Assembly: GCA_900319225.1 (NCBI GenBank)
Contig: ONNV01000004.1
Span: 1-64,000 of the forward strand
Origin: an uncultured Prevotellaceae bacterium
Lineage (GTDB): Bacteria > Bacteroidota > Bacteroidia > Bacteroidales > Bacteroidaceae
Direction: 5' to 3'
Length of the DNA: 64,000 bases
A program made the translations under genes and the position numbers. A model generated the notes under the pieces. It did no database searches, was not told where the DNA came from, and saw only the letters and a list, made by a program, of their open reading frames with translations. Shown in pieces: positions 18,529 through 27,000 of this stretch (positions within the stretch are counted from its first letter, which is position 1; every line of letters begins with the position of its first letter).

Positions 18529-19001
18529 GTAAGTTCAGAAGTAATGGAAAAAGAGAAATGCCGGAGTTGAATACTTCGTCACTTCCGGATCTTATCTTTA
18601 CCGTATTGTTCTTCTTCATGATGGTAACATCAATGCGTGACGTTACGGTAAACCTGGAGATCAAGACTCCTGTAGGTGGATCTGAGATTGAGAAACTTGA
18701 GAGGAAATCACTGGTGTCACATATCTACATCGGTCCTCCTTCTAAAGATTATCGAGCTACGTTGGGATCTGCTCCCCGTATACAGCTCAATGAGTTCTTT
18801 GCTACTCCCGATGCTGTACGTGATTTCGTACATGCTGAGCGTGAGAGCATGTTTGAGAAGGATAAGCCTTTCATGAAGATGTCTCTTAAGATTGATCAGA
18901 ACGTTCATATGGGTATTGTAACTGATGTGAAGCAGGAGCTTCGTAAGGCCAAGGCTCAGAACGTTGTATATTCAGCCACTAAGGACGATAAGCGTAAGTA
19001 A
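18525..19001 (+). CDS. exbD: ExbD/TolR-family biopolymer transport protein 2
   Basis: A 158-residue second ExbD. The membrane helix again contains the proton-relay Asp (SSLPDLIFTVLFFFMMVTSM, about residues 17-36). The periplasmic part differs from the first copy and contains HIYIGPPSKDYRATLGS. Two ExbD proteins of unlike sequence with one ExbB suggest a hetero-dimer on the channel. The operon ends in a strong terminator. Confidence 0.93.
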   Translation: MSKFRSNGKREMPELNTSSLPDLIFTVLFFFMMVTSMRDVTVNLEIKTPVGGSEIEKLERKSLVSHIYIGPPSKDYRATLGSAPRIQLNEFFATPDAVRDFVHAERESMFEKDKPFMKMSLKIDQNVHMGIVTDVKQELRKAKAQNVVYSATKDDKRK

Positions 19002-19024
19002 ACTTGTAATAAAGTTCTATAATG

Positions 19025-19062
19025 GAAAGGCTCCGGACAAAATTCCGGAGCCTTTCCTGTTT
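19025..19062 (+). terminator. Terminator of the exb operon
   Basis: GAAAGGCTCCGGA (19025-19037) pairs perfectly with TCCGGAGCCTTTC (19044-19056), followed by CTGTTTTC. Confidence 0.88.
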
Positions 19063-19100
19063 TCTGCAATATAGCAGGCTTTTCAACGTTAATATATTGT

Positions 19101-21080
19101 ATGAGACATACGGCTGCATACTTATGTATCGCGGCCCTGTTGCTGCTTTGCGGCTGCGGGGCAGAGATCAGTCTGCGCCGTGGTGACCAGAGCTATGCAC
19201 TGGGAGAGTATCAGGATGCTGCCGCCAAGTACAAGAAGGCATATGCAGGCATATCATCAAAAGAGAAGGAACTCCGTGGCAGCACCGCTTTCAAGCTGGG
19301 TGAGTGTTACCGTCATATCAACTACGTGCCGCGTGCCCTTGCCGCATATCAGAATGCCGTACGTTACAAATATCAGGACAGCGTGGTTTACCGCCATCTG
19401 GCCGATATGCAGCGTTATAGCGGTAAGCTCAAGGATGCAGAGAAGAACTATAAGATAGCTCTTGATCATGACCCTGATGACATTCTGGCACAGAACGGAT
19501 TGGAGTCCTGTCGTCTTATACAGGATTGGAAAGACAATCCCACCCGATATACGGTAAAGAAGGATAATATCATGAACGGCCGTTATGCCGATTGGTCACC
19601 TGTCTATGCCAGTCCTGATTATGACCAGATAGTGTTCACATCATGCCGTAACGAGTGTGCCGGCGATGACGTAAACCCTATTACCGGCATGAAAAGCTGT
19701 GACTTCTTTGTCATCCGTAAGGATGAAAAAGGCAAGTGGCAGAAACCCGAACGGATTGAGGGTGGTCCCAATACTGAGTTTGAGGATGGCTCATGCTCTT
19801 TCAGCCCTGATTTCAGCACCATGTACTATACATACTGCTCATCCGATCCGCAGATACCGCGTCCCGCCACCATATATGAGTCAGGACGTTCAAATGCCTC
19901 CTGGGGTGCAGGTCACGCGTACAGCTCGGCATCGGACACCATATATAATTACGCACACCCGGCTGCATCACCTGATGGCAAGTGGCTCTATTTCGTGTCC
20001 GATATGGACGGCGGTTACGGCGGTCTGGATATATGGCGCGTGCCGGTGGGCGGGCGTCTGATCGGTGCCGAGAATCTGGGTCCCGATATCAATACCCCGG
20101 GCAATGAGATGTTCCCCACGTTCCGCCGTAACGGTGAGCTCTATTTCTCGTCAAACGGCCATCCGGGTATGGGTGGACTGGATATTTTCCGTGCTGTAAG
20201 TACCAGTGACTCCACATGGACTATAACCAATATGGGCAGTCCGGTCAACTCGTCATCAGATGACTTTGGAATGACGTTTGAGGGTGACCTTACCCGAGGT
20301 TTCTTTAGCAGTAACCGTAATGACGGACGTGGGCGTGACCATATCTGGAGTTTTGAGCTGCCTGAGACGGTACACAATATTACCGGCTGGGTCTATGAGA
20401 AAGACGGTTATGAACTGCCCGATGCACTGGTTTATCTGATAGGTAATGATGGCACCAATATGAAACTGAACGTACGTGAGGACGGATCGTTTACGCAGCG
20501 CATAACCCCGGGAGTCAGTTACCTGCTGCTTGGAACCGCCAAGGGATTCATGAACTACAAGCAGGAGATGACTGCCGACAGCACTGACCAGGACCGTGAA
20601 TATGTGCTGCAGTTCCCGCTATCATCAATCTCCAAGCCGGTCATGATAGACAACATATTCTTTGACTTTGGTCGTGCTACGCTTAGTCCTGAATCGGCCC
20701 AGTCACTTAATGAACTTGTACAGCTGCTCAAGGATAATGCCGGTGTGACCATAGAGATCGGTGCCCATTGTGACTATAAGGGTGATGATGATTATAACAA
20801 ACGCCTGTCACAGCAACGTGCCGAGAGTGTTGTGGAGTATCTGATAGGGCAGGGTATAGACAAGAAACGTCTCACTGCACGCGGATACGGAGAGTCCGCG
20901 CCCAAGAGCGTGAGCAAGAAGGTGGCAGAGCAGTATGATTTCCTGGAGGAGGGTACGGTGCTGACAGAGGAGTTTATCCTTACTCTCCCGGAGCCGCAAC
21001 AGGACATTTGCAACCAACTTAACCGCCGTACTGAGTTCCGCGTTATACGTACCACATACGGCCTGTTTGGCGGTAACTGA
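19101..21080 (+). CDS. OmpA-family lipoprotein with TPR and beta-propeller domains (PorE-like)
   Basis: A 659-residue lipoprotein (lipobox LLLLCGC, Cys near residue 17). From the N terminus it has TPR repeats (GDQSYALGEYQDAAAKYKKA and onward, about 25-145) and a WD40-like PD40 propeller (motifs SPDFSTMYYT, SPDGKWLYFVSD, NGELYFSSNG; about 165-420). A carboxypeptidase-regulatory-type beta domain (about 425-520) comes next, followed by an OmpA peptidoglycan-binding domain (DNIFFDFGRATLSPESAQSL and QRAESVVEYLIGQGID, about 535-655). This order matches PorE of the type IX secretion system. No other T9SS gene is in the window, so a general envelope-tethering role is equally possible. Confidence 0.88.
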   Translation: MRHTAAYLCIAALLLLCGCGAEISLRRGDQSYALGEYQDAAAKYKKAYAGISSKEKELRGSTAFKLGECYRHINYVPRALAAYQNAVRYKYQDSVVYRHLADMQRYSGKLKDAEKNYKIALDHDPDDILAQNGLESCRLIQDWKDNPTRYTVKKDNIMNGRYADWSPVYASPDYDQIVFTSCRNECAGDDVNPITGMKSCDFFVIRKDEKGKWQKPERIEGGPNTEFEDGSCSFSPDFSTMYYTYCSSDPQIPRPATIYESGRSNASWGAGHAYSSASDTIYNYAHPAASPDGKWLYFVSDMDGGYGGLDIWRVPVGGRLIGAENLGPDINTPGNEMFPTFRRNGELYFSSNGHPGMGGLDIFRAVSTSDSTWTITNMGSPVNSSSDDFGMTFEGDLTRGFFSSNRNDGRGRDHIWSFELPETVHNITGWVYEKDGYELPDALVYLIGNDGTNMKLNVREDGSFTQRITPGVSYLLLGTAKGFMNYKQEMTADSTDQDREYVLQFPLSSISKPVMIDNIFFDFGRATLSPESAQSLNELVQLLKDNAGVTIEIGAHCDYKGDDDYNKRLSQQRAESVVEYLIGQGIDKKRLTARGYGESAPKSVSKKVAEQYDFLEEGTVLTEEFILTLPEPQQDICNQLNRRTEFRVIRTTYGLFGGN

Positions 21081-21083
21081 CAA

Positions 21084-22448
21084 TCAGCTTATAGATATTC
21101 TTATCCTCCATTCCTGAGGATACATATTGTTGGCGCGGTTTCCCAGATTCTTGGCAAATCCCAGCGGAATGCCCTTGTATGTGAGCAGGACTATGCCACG
21201 GGGAGCATCCTCCAGACGCAGGGCGTCACAATGAAGATACTCCAATGCCTGCTTGCGGGTTATATCAACCTTATTGAAAGCCTCTGTGTTCAGGGCATCG
21301 GACATGGCCAGCGCATGGGCCGGAACCCAGTCATGTCCCTTACGCACGGCAATCTCGATTCCCGGAATCAGGGCATAGAGTTCTTTGCTGACCTGATTCA
21401 TGTCCGATGCAAGGGGAGCGGGCAGGGCATATATGGAGTCACCTTTTACATAGTATTCATAACCGTCGTTGAGCCACTTGCGGCATTCGGCGGGAACGGT
21501 AGGATCTGCCTTGAACGGTTTTTGAGGTAATTCACGGAATGCACCATCGGGTTTGCGCAGCAGGCAGAGAAAAAAGCCTTCGCCGCGGGTGAGGTGCTGC
21601 ATGAAATGATATACCGGCAGGTTGTCCTGTGTAAGTGAGGCTTTTATGTTCCATTCAGGGTTGGTATCTATCTTTATGGCCTCTGCACCGAACTGCTCAA
21701 TTATCCACTGTACGTTATCCTCATCCTCATGGCGGTTGAACGTGCAGGTGCTGTAAATAAGATATCCGCCGGGTTTGAGTGCCGGCCATATGTCCTCAAT
21801 TATCTGGCGTTGGCGTAAGGCGCACATCTCAACATTCTGCAGGCTCCAGTCTGTAACGGCGCCCTCATCCTTGCGGAACATTCCCTCGCCGGAGCATGGG
21901 GCGTCGACCGCGATAAGGTCAAACATGAGGTTGGACTGGCCTATCTGCTTGGGGGTGTTGCATGTCACCATCACTCCGGTGCGGCCCCATTTGGTCATGT
22001 TCTCGGCCAGGATCTGGGCACGGCTGCGCTGTATCTCATTGCTGACTAGCAGACTGCCCTCAGGCAGCAGTGATGCCAGCAGTGTGGATTTGCCGCCTGG
22101 TGCGGCGCACAAGTCCAGCGCCTTTACCGGGCCGCTCACGCACTTGCGTACCGCCTGCTCCAGAAACATGGATGATGCCTCCTGCACGTAGTAGCAGCCC
22201 ATATGAATCAGAGGGTCAAGCGTGAACTGGGGGCGGTGGTCCAGGTATACGGCATTGCCGGCCCAGGGTACGCGGCCATCGGCACTGCATTCAAGGGATT
22301 TTAGTGCAAGGCTCTCTGCATCAGGAATCAGGGGATTGAAGCGTATGCTCACCTGTGGCTCGGTCTGGAGCGCATTGAGCAGGCGGTCGCGTTCATCGGC
22401 CTCAAGTATCTCACCCAATATGTTGATAAATTCCTTAGGTAAAGCCAT
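21084..22448 (-). CDS. RsmF/NOL1/NOP2/sun-family RNA cytosine-C5 methyltransferase
   Basis: A 454-residue methyltransferase that uses S-adenosylmethionine to make m5C, probably in 16S rRNA. Motif I (LDLCAAPGGKSTLLASLLP, about 111-129), the PCS motif VDAPCSGEGMF and the catalytic STCTFNRHEDEDNV are all present. The C-terminal part has a PUA-like tail (PRGIVLLTYKGIPLGFAKN). It matches the RsmF (YebU) branch rather than RsmB because it lacks the NusB-like N terminus. It ends 3 bp from the convergent OmpA lipoprotein gene and is divergent to thyA. Confidence 0.93.
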   Translation of the reverse strand: MALPKEFINILGEILEADERDRLLNALQTEPQVSIRFNPLIPDAESLALKSLECSADGRVPWAGNAVYLDHRPQFTLDPLIHMGCYYVQEASSMFLEQAVRKCVSGPVKALDLCAAPGGKSTLLASLLPEGSLLVSNEIQRSRAQILAENMTKWGRTGVMVTCNTPKQIGQSNLMFDLIAVDAPCSGEGMFRKDEGAVTDWSLQNVEMCALRQRQIIEDIWPALKPGGYLIYSTCTFNRHEDEDNVQWIIEQFGAEAIKIDTNPEWNIKASLTQDNLPVYHFMQHLTRGEGFFLCLLRKPDGAFRELPQKPFKADPTVPAECRKWLNDGYEYYVKGDSIYALPAPLASDMNQVSKELYALIPGIEIAVRKGHDWVPAHALAMSDALNTEAFNKVDITRKQALEYLHCDALRLEDAPRGIVLLTYKGIPLGFAKNLGNRANNMYPQEWRIRISIS

Positions 22449-22522
22449 AACCTTGCGTGATTTCTGCTGCGAAGGTAAGCCAAAAATTCAGTATATTCGC
22501 AGACAAGAAACAAGATTCACCA

Positions 22523-23317
22523 ATGAAACAGTACTTAGATCTGCTGGAAAGGATACTCCGCGAGGGAGTGCAGAAAGGAGACCGCACGGGCACAGGCACA
22601 ATCAGCGTGTTCGGACATCAGATGCGGTTCAACCTGGAGGAGGGATTCCCTCTCCTAACAACCAAGAAACTGCACCTTAAGTCAATCATATATGAGTTGC
22701 TCTGGTTCCTGAACGGTGACACCAACGCCAAGTGGTTGCAGGAGCGCGGGGTCCGCATCTGGAATGAGTGGGCTGATCCTGACGGCAATCTGGGCCATAT
22801 CTACGGCTACCAGTGGCGTTCATGGCCTGACTATGAGGGCGGATTCATTGACCAGATATCCGAGGCTGTGGATACCATCAAGCATAATCCTGATTCACGC
22901 CGCATCATTGTAAGCGCATGGAATGTGGCTGACCTCAAGAATATGAACCTGCCGCCCTGCCACGCATTCTTCCAGTTCTACGTGGCTGATGGCAAGCTTA
23001 GTCTGCAGCTCTACCAGCGCAGTGCCGATACGTTCCTGGGCGTGCCGTTCAACATCGCGTCATACGCTCTGCTCACCATGATGATGGCGCAGGTTACAGG
23101 TCTCAAACCGGGTGATTTCATTCACACCACCGGCGATACCCACCTCTATCTGAATCATCTGGAGCAGGCCCGTCTGCAGCTTACCCGTGAGCCGCGTCCG
23201 CTGCCACGTATGATTATCAACCCTGATGTAAAGAGCATATTTGACTTCAAGTATGAGGATTTCCAACTTGAGGGTTATGATCCGCATCCACATATCAAAG
23301 CCGACGTTTCAGTATGA
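22523..23317 (+). CDS. thyA: Thymidylate synthase
   Basis: ThyA methylates dUMP to dTMP with methylene-tetrahydrofolate, which is oxidised to dihydrofolate. The 264 residues match the E. coli length exactly. The catalytic Cys146 lies in [10 protein letters not shown], with [19 protein letters not shown] and [10 protein letters not shown] downstream. The start at 22523 gives [12 protein letters not shown]; a longer in-frame start at 22457 would extend into the divergent promoter region. It overlaps folA by 4 bp, pairing the producer and the recycler of dihydrofolate. Confidence 0.98.
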   Translation: MKQYLDLLERILREGVQKGDRTGTGTISVFGHQMRFNLEEGFPLLTTKKLHLKSIIYELLWFLNGDTNAKWLQERGVRIWNEWADPDGNLGHIYGYQWRSWPDYEGGFIDQISEAVDTIKHNPDSRRIIVSAWNVADLKNMNLPPCHAFFQFYVADGKLSLQLYQRSADTFLGVPFNIASYALLTMMMAQVTGLKPGDFIHTTGDTHLYLNHLEQARLQLTREPRPLPRMIINPDVKSIFDFKYEDFQLEGYDPHPHIKADVSV

Positions 23318-23805
23318 TATCAATTATCGTTGCAATAGCTCAGAACGGAGCTATAGGTTATAAAGGGGACTTGATTTATCACCTGAGTGCAGACCTTAGA
23401 CGTTTCAAGGAGCTCACCACAGGTAACACCATTATCATGGGCCGCAAGACTTATGAGTCCCTGCCCAAGGGGGCTCTGCCAAACCGCCGTAACATTGTGC
23501 TTACCCGCCAGCCGGGTGCAACGTTCCCCGGGACGGAGGTTTTCTCATCACTTGATGAGGCGCTGAGCCACTGCTCCCGTGACGAGAAGGTCTACATTAT
23601 CGGAGGTGCCCAGGTCTACACTCAGGCTCTTGGTATGGCCGATGAGCTTGAGGTCACGTTCGTCTATGATACGCCCGCTCAGGCCGATACATTCTTTCCG
23701 GAATTTGGAAACGATAAGAGCTGGCATCTGGAAAACAAAGAGGATCACGATCCCGACGAGAAGAATCCCTTCCGCTACTCCTTCCTCACGTTCCGCAGAG
23801 TCTAA
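23314..23805 (+). CDS. folA: Dihydrofolate reductase
   Basis: FolA reduces dihydrofolate to tetrahydrofolate with NADPH, the target of trimethoprim. The 163-residue enzyme has [20 protein letters not shown], then [15 protein letters not shown] and [13 protein letters not shown]. The loop Trp of the usual GxDGxxPW motif is replaced in the YKGDLIYHL segment. Start overlaps the thyA stop (ATGA). The TAA stop codon is the first three bases of a composite repeat element that follows. Confidence 0.97.
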   Translation: MISIIVAIAQNGAIGYKGDLIYHLSADLRRFKELTTGNTIIMGRKTYESLPKGALPNRRNIVLTRQPGATFPGTEVFSSLDEALSHCSRDEKVYIIGGAQVYTQALGMADELEVTFVYDTPAQADTFFPEFGNDKSWHLENKEDHDPDEKNPFRYSFLTFRRV

Positions 23806-23921
23806 CGCAAAGGGGACGGTTCTAAACGCGTAGGGGACGGTTCTGTTCGCGAACAGAACCGTCCCCTATGCGTTTTGCTCACTTAGCCAACCTTACTCTC
23901 AAATGCGACAGGTTTGCAACG
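23803..23921 (+). repeat. Composite 3'-end repeat, copy A
   Basis: It begins with the folA stop TAA, then CGCAAAGGGGACGGTTCT, then a 52-bp palindrome (23824-23875, one mismatched pair) centred on TTCGCGAA. It ends in a conserved block, GTTTTGCTCACTTAGCC (23872 on) to TGCGACAGGTTTGCAACG (23904-23921). The same parts in the same order recur, inverted, at 35148-35003, and the block recurs at 33388-33444. Confidence 0.85.
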
Positions 23922-23952
23922 CTCCTTTCTTGAATAGGAATCTGTACCGATT

Positions 23953-23960
23953 TACCTTTG
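23953..23960 (+). promoter_or_regulatory. -7 promoter box for the orphan secreted protein
   Basis: TACCTTTG matches TAnnTTTG, 37 bp before the start codon at 23998 and just outside repeat copy A. Confidence 0.5.
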
Positions 23961-23997
23961 CCTCAAACTTTATGTAGCAATCATTTCAATAAAAACT

Positions 23998-24411
23998 ATG
24001 AAACGTTTATTATTAGCAACTGTATTCACTGTTATGTTCGCAAATTGTTTACATGCTCAAGGAGCCCAAGAACAACCCTTTGAAGGTCATCTAATTTGTG
24101 TAGATTTTATATATCCTTTGACTAGTGATTCTGCAATAGAAGAACTTCCGCATTATAAGCGTCAATTCTGTTACCCCACTTTGGTTATCAATAACATGGT
24201 TATTACCGATAAGTCAATGATTGATTGTTTTCGGAATCATTATAGATACTTATACGACAAAAGATTAATAATAAAGATCAAACTGATTAGTGTAAAGAAA
24301 GCTCAAAGAAAAGGTTTCTATGATGTTTCCCCTGACGGAGCCCTTTTCATAAAAACAAAAAGACATTTCTATCTTGATCTTTCTAACTGCATTTTCTATG
24401 AAAGAGAATGA
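23998..24411 (+). CDS. Orphan secreted protein
   Basis: A 137-residue protein with a signal peptide (MKRLLLATVFTVMFANCLHA, cut before QGAQE). The mature part (about 115 residues) contains CVDFIYPLTSD, YKRQFCYPTLVINN and a basic C-terminal half with TKRHFYLDLSNCIFYERE. I do not recognise a family. The gene is clearly more AT-rich than thyA-folA, which suggests recent acquisition. A REP-like palindrome starts 3 bp after its stop. Confidence 0.65.
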   Translation: MKRLLLATVFTVMFANCLHAQGAQEQPFEGHLICVDFIYPLTSDSAIEELPHYKRQFCYPTLVINNMVITDKSMIDCFRNHYRYLYDKRLIIKIKLISVKKAQRKGFYDVSPDGALFIKTKRHFYLDLSNCIFYERE

Positions 24412-24414
24412 CAA

Positions 24415-24445
24415 ATGGCACAAGGGGACAGTCCCCCTGTGTCAT
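24415..24445. repeat. REP-like palindrome of the GGGGACAGTCCCC type
   Basis: A 31-bp near-perfect palindrome, ATGGCACAAGGGGAC-A-GTCCCCCTGTGTCAT, that begins 3 bp after the stop codon of the secreted protein. It belongs to the same type as degenerate copies near 32662, 33462 and 34325. Confidence 0.75.
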
Positions 24446-24492
24446 GAAAAAAAGAGTTGATGAAAAGCTAGTGTAGACTTATGAGAAAGAAG

Positions 24493-24500
24493 TATCTTTG
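24493..24500 (+). promoter_or_regulatory. -7 promoter box for the barrel/lipoprotein pair
   Basis: TATCTTTG, an exact match, 46 bp before the start at 24547. Confidence 0.5.
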
Positions 24501-24546
24501 TAATTAGTCCTAACAATAATTGAAAAACTAACTACAGTTTTTGTTT

Positions 24547-25248
24547 ATGTATAAATTCTTGATTTTTGCCATGGGAATTGTTCTGTTCCCAACATCTGCT
24601 TTATGTCAGAAAGACACAGACAGAATAAGTATTACCAATAGTTTAAGTGTCTCTTATTCGTACTTGCCTATTGAATATCCTTCCAATACATATGAAGCTG
24701 ATGGTGTAGGCCTGAATTATGAAATTTCTGTCTCTCCAATGAATTCCAGGTTTCTTCTTATGACAGGAGCCGGTATCTCATATTATCTCCATAAAAAGGA
24801 CTATGATAAAATAATTCCATTATTAACGACAGATTACTATACCTATACGCATCATGCCATAGAGTATGTATTTCTGTCATTCCCTATTAAGTTGGGATTT
24901 AAGTTGGTAGATAAAGGTGATTTCACGTTGGTCCCATATTTCGGACTCTCTTTTAAATATAACCTTTCCTACATACAGAAGTATTCATTTGATTCTAATA
25001 CGTATTCTAACACGTTCATTGATATATATAATGACGACCTGTATGAATGCGATGCCAGGAGGACTATACTTCAATATGATATGGGGTTGGAACTAGGATA
25101 CAAACACTTTTATGCTACCGTTAATTATAAAGAAGATGATGAAAGTTTGTATAGTACTTTGATGTACAGTTATGTTCTTTCGGTTAAAGGTTTGTATGCT
25201 CCTGAAAAATTTCATATGTGGAGTATCGGAGCCGGTTTTAGGTTTTAA
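24547..25248 (+). CDS. Outer-membrane beta-barrel protein (OMP_b-brl type)
   Basis: A 233-residue secreted protein from the ATG at 24547, with a signal peptide ending near ALCQKD. The mature chain shows barrel periodicity: YEISVSPMNSRFLLMTGAGI, FLSFPIKLGFKLV, GLELGYKHFYATVNY, and a terminal WSIGAGFRF with C-terminal Phe. This resembles the PorT/OMP_b-brl barrels of Bacteroidetes. It is followed 20 bp later by a small lipoprotein gene. Low GC compared with neighbours. The function is unknown. Confidence 0.75.
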   Translation: MYKFLIFAMGIVLFPTSALCQKDTDRISITNSLSVSYSYLPIEYPSNTYEADGVGLNYEISVSPMNSRFLLMTGAGISYYLHKKDYDKIIPLLTTDYYTYTHHAIEYVFLSFPIKLGFKLVDKGDFTLVPYFGLSFKYNLSYIQKYSFDSNTYSNTFIDIYNDDLYECDARRTILQYDMGLELGYKHFYATVNYKEDDESLYSTLMYSYVLSVKGLYAPEKFHMWSIGAGFRF

Positions 25249-25268
25249 CTATCAGTTTTAATAAGATT

Positions 25269-25676
25269 ATGAAATACTCAAGATTATATATTTTTCTATT
25301 GGTGTCATTCCTGTTATTGAGTTTGTCCGGTTGTGTAAAAGAAGACAATCTGTACCCGGATTTGAATAATACAAGCTGGTATGCAGGGGAAGGCAGTAAT
25401 AAAACATGGATTTCTTTTACAGATAAGGAGGTGGTCCATCTCTACGGTTCAGATACTATTTACTCAGGTATTTACCGGAAGGGTAGCACTTACGGAATAA
25501 ATTATTATTGCTGGACAGATTCTATTCATCATAAAGAATACAAAGTGTGCAGCTATGGTCATGCCCATCTTATGATGTCTGTTGATGTCGCATATGATAC
25601 TCTTGATCCATATGAACCTTATATGGGGGTAATACCGGTAGATTATTATCTTACAAAAGAATCTGACTCCAATTGA
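25269..25676 (+). CDS. Small orphan lipoprotein
   Basis: A 135-residue lipoprotein with lipobox SLSGC (Cys about residue 22), then KEDNLYPDLNNTSWYAGEGS. The pattern NTSWYAG..KTWISFTDKEVVHLYGSDT resembles small Bacteroidales lipocalin-like lipoproteins, but the match is weak. It is probably cotranscribed with the barrel gene. Its 3' end overlaps the start region of a truncated XRE gene in another frame. Confidence 0.65.
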   Translation: MKYSRLYIFLLVSFLLLSLSGCVKEDNLYPDLNNTSWYAGEGSNKTWISFTDKEVVHLYGSDTIYSGIYRKGSTYGINYYCWTDSIHHKEYKVCSYGHAHLMMSVDVAYDTLDPYEPYMGVIPVDYYLTKESDSN

Positions 25677-25941
25677 GGACCTCATTACAGAGGATTTTGG
25701 AGCAATCGGCACCCCGGAACGTGAGCAGTTCGATATGGAGTGCGATGCCTTTATTATAGGTGAGCAACTTAAGGATGAACGCCTTAGAGCTGGACTGACC
25801 CAAGAGCAACTTGCTGACAAGATTGGAACAAAGAAGAGTTTTATCTCAAGAGTTGAGAGAGGACACGCAGACATTCAGCTTTCCACACTTGTAAAACTGT
25901 TCCAGGGCCTTGGCCGAAAAGTAAGCGTTAGGGTTATTTAG
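25663..25941 (+). pseudogene. XRE-family antitoxin-like gene lacking its start codon
   Basis: The open frame encodes LTPIEDLITEDFGAIGTPER and then an HTH (EQLKDERLRAGLTQEQLADK and IGTKKSFISRVERGHADIQL). This is the usual plan of HigA-type antitoxins. The conserved N-terminal part is present, but no ATG or GTG precedes it; the first ATG is at 25735, inside the conserved region. The frame is closed upstream by a TAG at 25639. The 5' end was probably lost when the neighbouring lipoprotein gene was joined here. A 68-residue product from 25735 would still hold the HTH. No toxin gene is adjacent. Confidence 0.6.
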
Positions 25942-26013
25942 TACGCGTAGGGGACGGTTCTGTTCGCGAACAGAACCGTCCCCTACGCGTTTAGAACCGT
26001 CCCCTTTGCGTCA
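25942..26013 (-). repeat. REP palindrome plus half-repeat, copy B
   Basis: A perfect 48-bp palindrome (25943-25990) centred on TTCGCGAA starts right after the stop of the XRE gene. It is followed by the half-repeat AGAACCGTCCCCTTTGCGT. Read on the minus strand it matches the first part of copy A, so A and B are inverted relative to each other. The TGCGACAGGTTTGCAACG block is absent. Confidence 0.85.
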
Positions 26014-26049
26014 TTATTATGTTGGACTTGCAAGGAATACTCTCTGTTA

Positions 26050-26988
26050 TTACTTGTTTCTGAGATTCTTTATGGTACCGTTCAAGATCAGTGTCAGGAA
26101 TCCGATGAGCAACGGTGATAAAACACCATTGTTAAAGGTGTGACGGACGATAGCCGTATACACGATGGGTATTGCAGTCATCAACATACCCGTAACAACT
26201 GCAATGGTAATAGCCATGGATACCTTTCCTGCCTGACCTTTCCTGTATTTGTCAAGGAACAGGGCATTAACTACAAATGCTGCGGTGATTATTATGAAAC
26301 CTGCACTGGAAATGAATTCCATAAGGCTCATTGTACCGCCTATTGCGTTATAGATAAAGCCTCCTGCAAATATTAGAGTTATGATTATCAAAAGGCCGAT
26401 AAAGAACCATGTCATTACCTTTCTGAACTTTCCGGGTTCCTTGGGCTCCGGTATTGTAATCTCCCTGAAGTTTATCTTCCTGGTAAAGAATTTTGTCTTG
26501 GTACCGATTGTCAATATGAAAAATACCAGCATTGCTACGGATGCGATGATGCCAAGGAAGAAGTAGTTAAAGACAATCCAGAAGGCAAATCCCACACATG
26601 TTAATGCAAAAGCGCTCTTGCTGTAGAAACTCTCCTCATTTAACAGTGTTCGGAGATCAAGCTCGGAATGATCGACACGTTTCATCCTGCGCATCAGCAA
26701 GAAGTGTAGCAGAAAGTCAATAGTCAGATATATGCCAAGTATCCAGAACCCGGTGGTTGTCATGTTGGGGCTGAATGCAAAAATCAGGACCAATAAGGGT
26801 GTAATGGCAAATAAGGACCACGTGGTGGAGAACTTATGCATTCTCTTAAAGATGCTTATGTTCTTGAGGGAGGCTTTGCGGATCTGCTCGGGAGTTACAA
26901 TCTCCTTGCCGTCCAGTTTCTCATCTATAAGCTGATAAGCCTGCTTCAGTTCGTTGAGTTCGTCGAGGTTGAAAGTATTGTCTGTCAT
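26050..26988 (-). CDS. Multi-spanning membrane protein paired with an ECF sigma factor
   Basis: A 312-residue protein with a soluble N terminus (about 1-50, LNELKQAYQLIDEKLDGKEI) and roughly eight membrane helices arranged in pairs, separated by short basic loops. It follows the sigma-factor gene with a 12-bp gap, so it is probably its membrane-bound regulator. The N-terminal segment would be the sigma-contacting part. I see no zinc-binding anti-sigma motif (HxxxCxxC), so the anti-sigma role is an inference from position. Confidence 0.75.
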   Translation of the reverse strand: MTDNTFNLDELNELKQAYQLIDEKLDGKEIVTPEQIRKASLKNISIFKRMHKFSTTWSLFAITPLLVLIFAFSPNMTTTGFWILGIYLTIDFLLHFLLMRRMKRVDHSELDLRTLLNEESFYSKSAFALTCVGFAFWIVFNYFFLGIIASVAMLVFFILTIGTKTKFFTRKINFREITIPEPKEPGKFRKVMTWFFIGLLIIITLIFAGGFIYNAIGGTMSLMEFISSAGFIIITAAFVVNALFLDKYRKGQAGKVSMAITIAVVTGMLMTAIPIVYTAIVRHTFNNGVLSPLLIGFLTLILNGTIKNLRNK

Positions 26989-27000
26989 AGGATTAACGGA

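Noticed and set aside
23803..26013. A complete insertion sequence or transposon
   Set aside because: No transposase gene is present between the inverted repeats; they are short palindromes, not IS ends.
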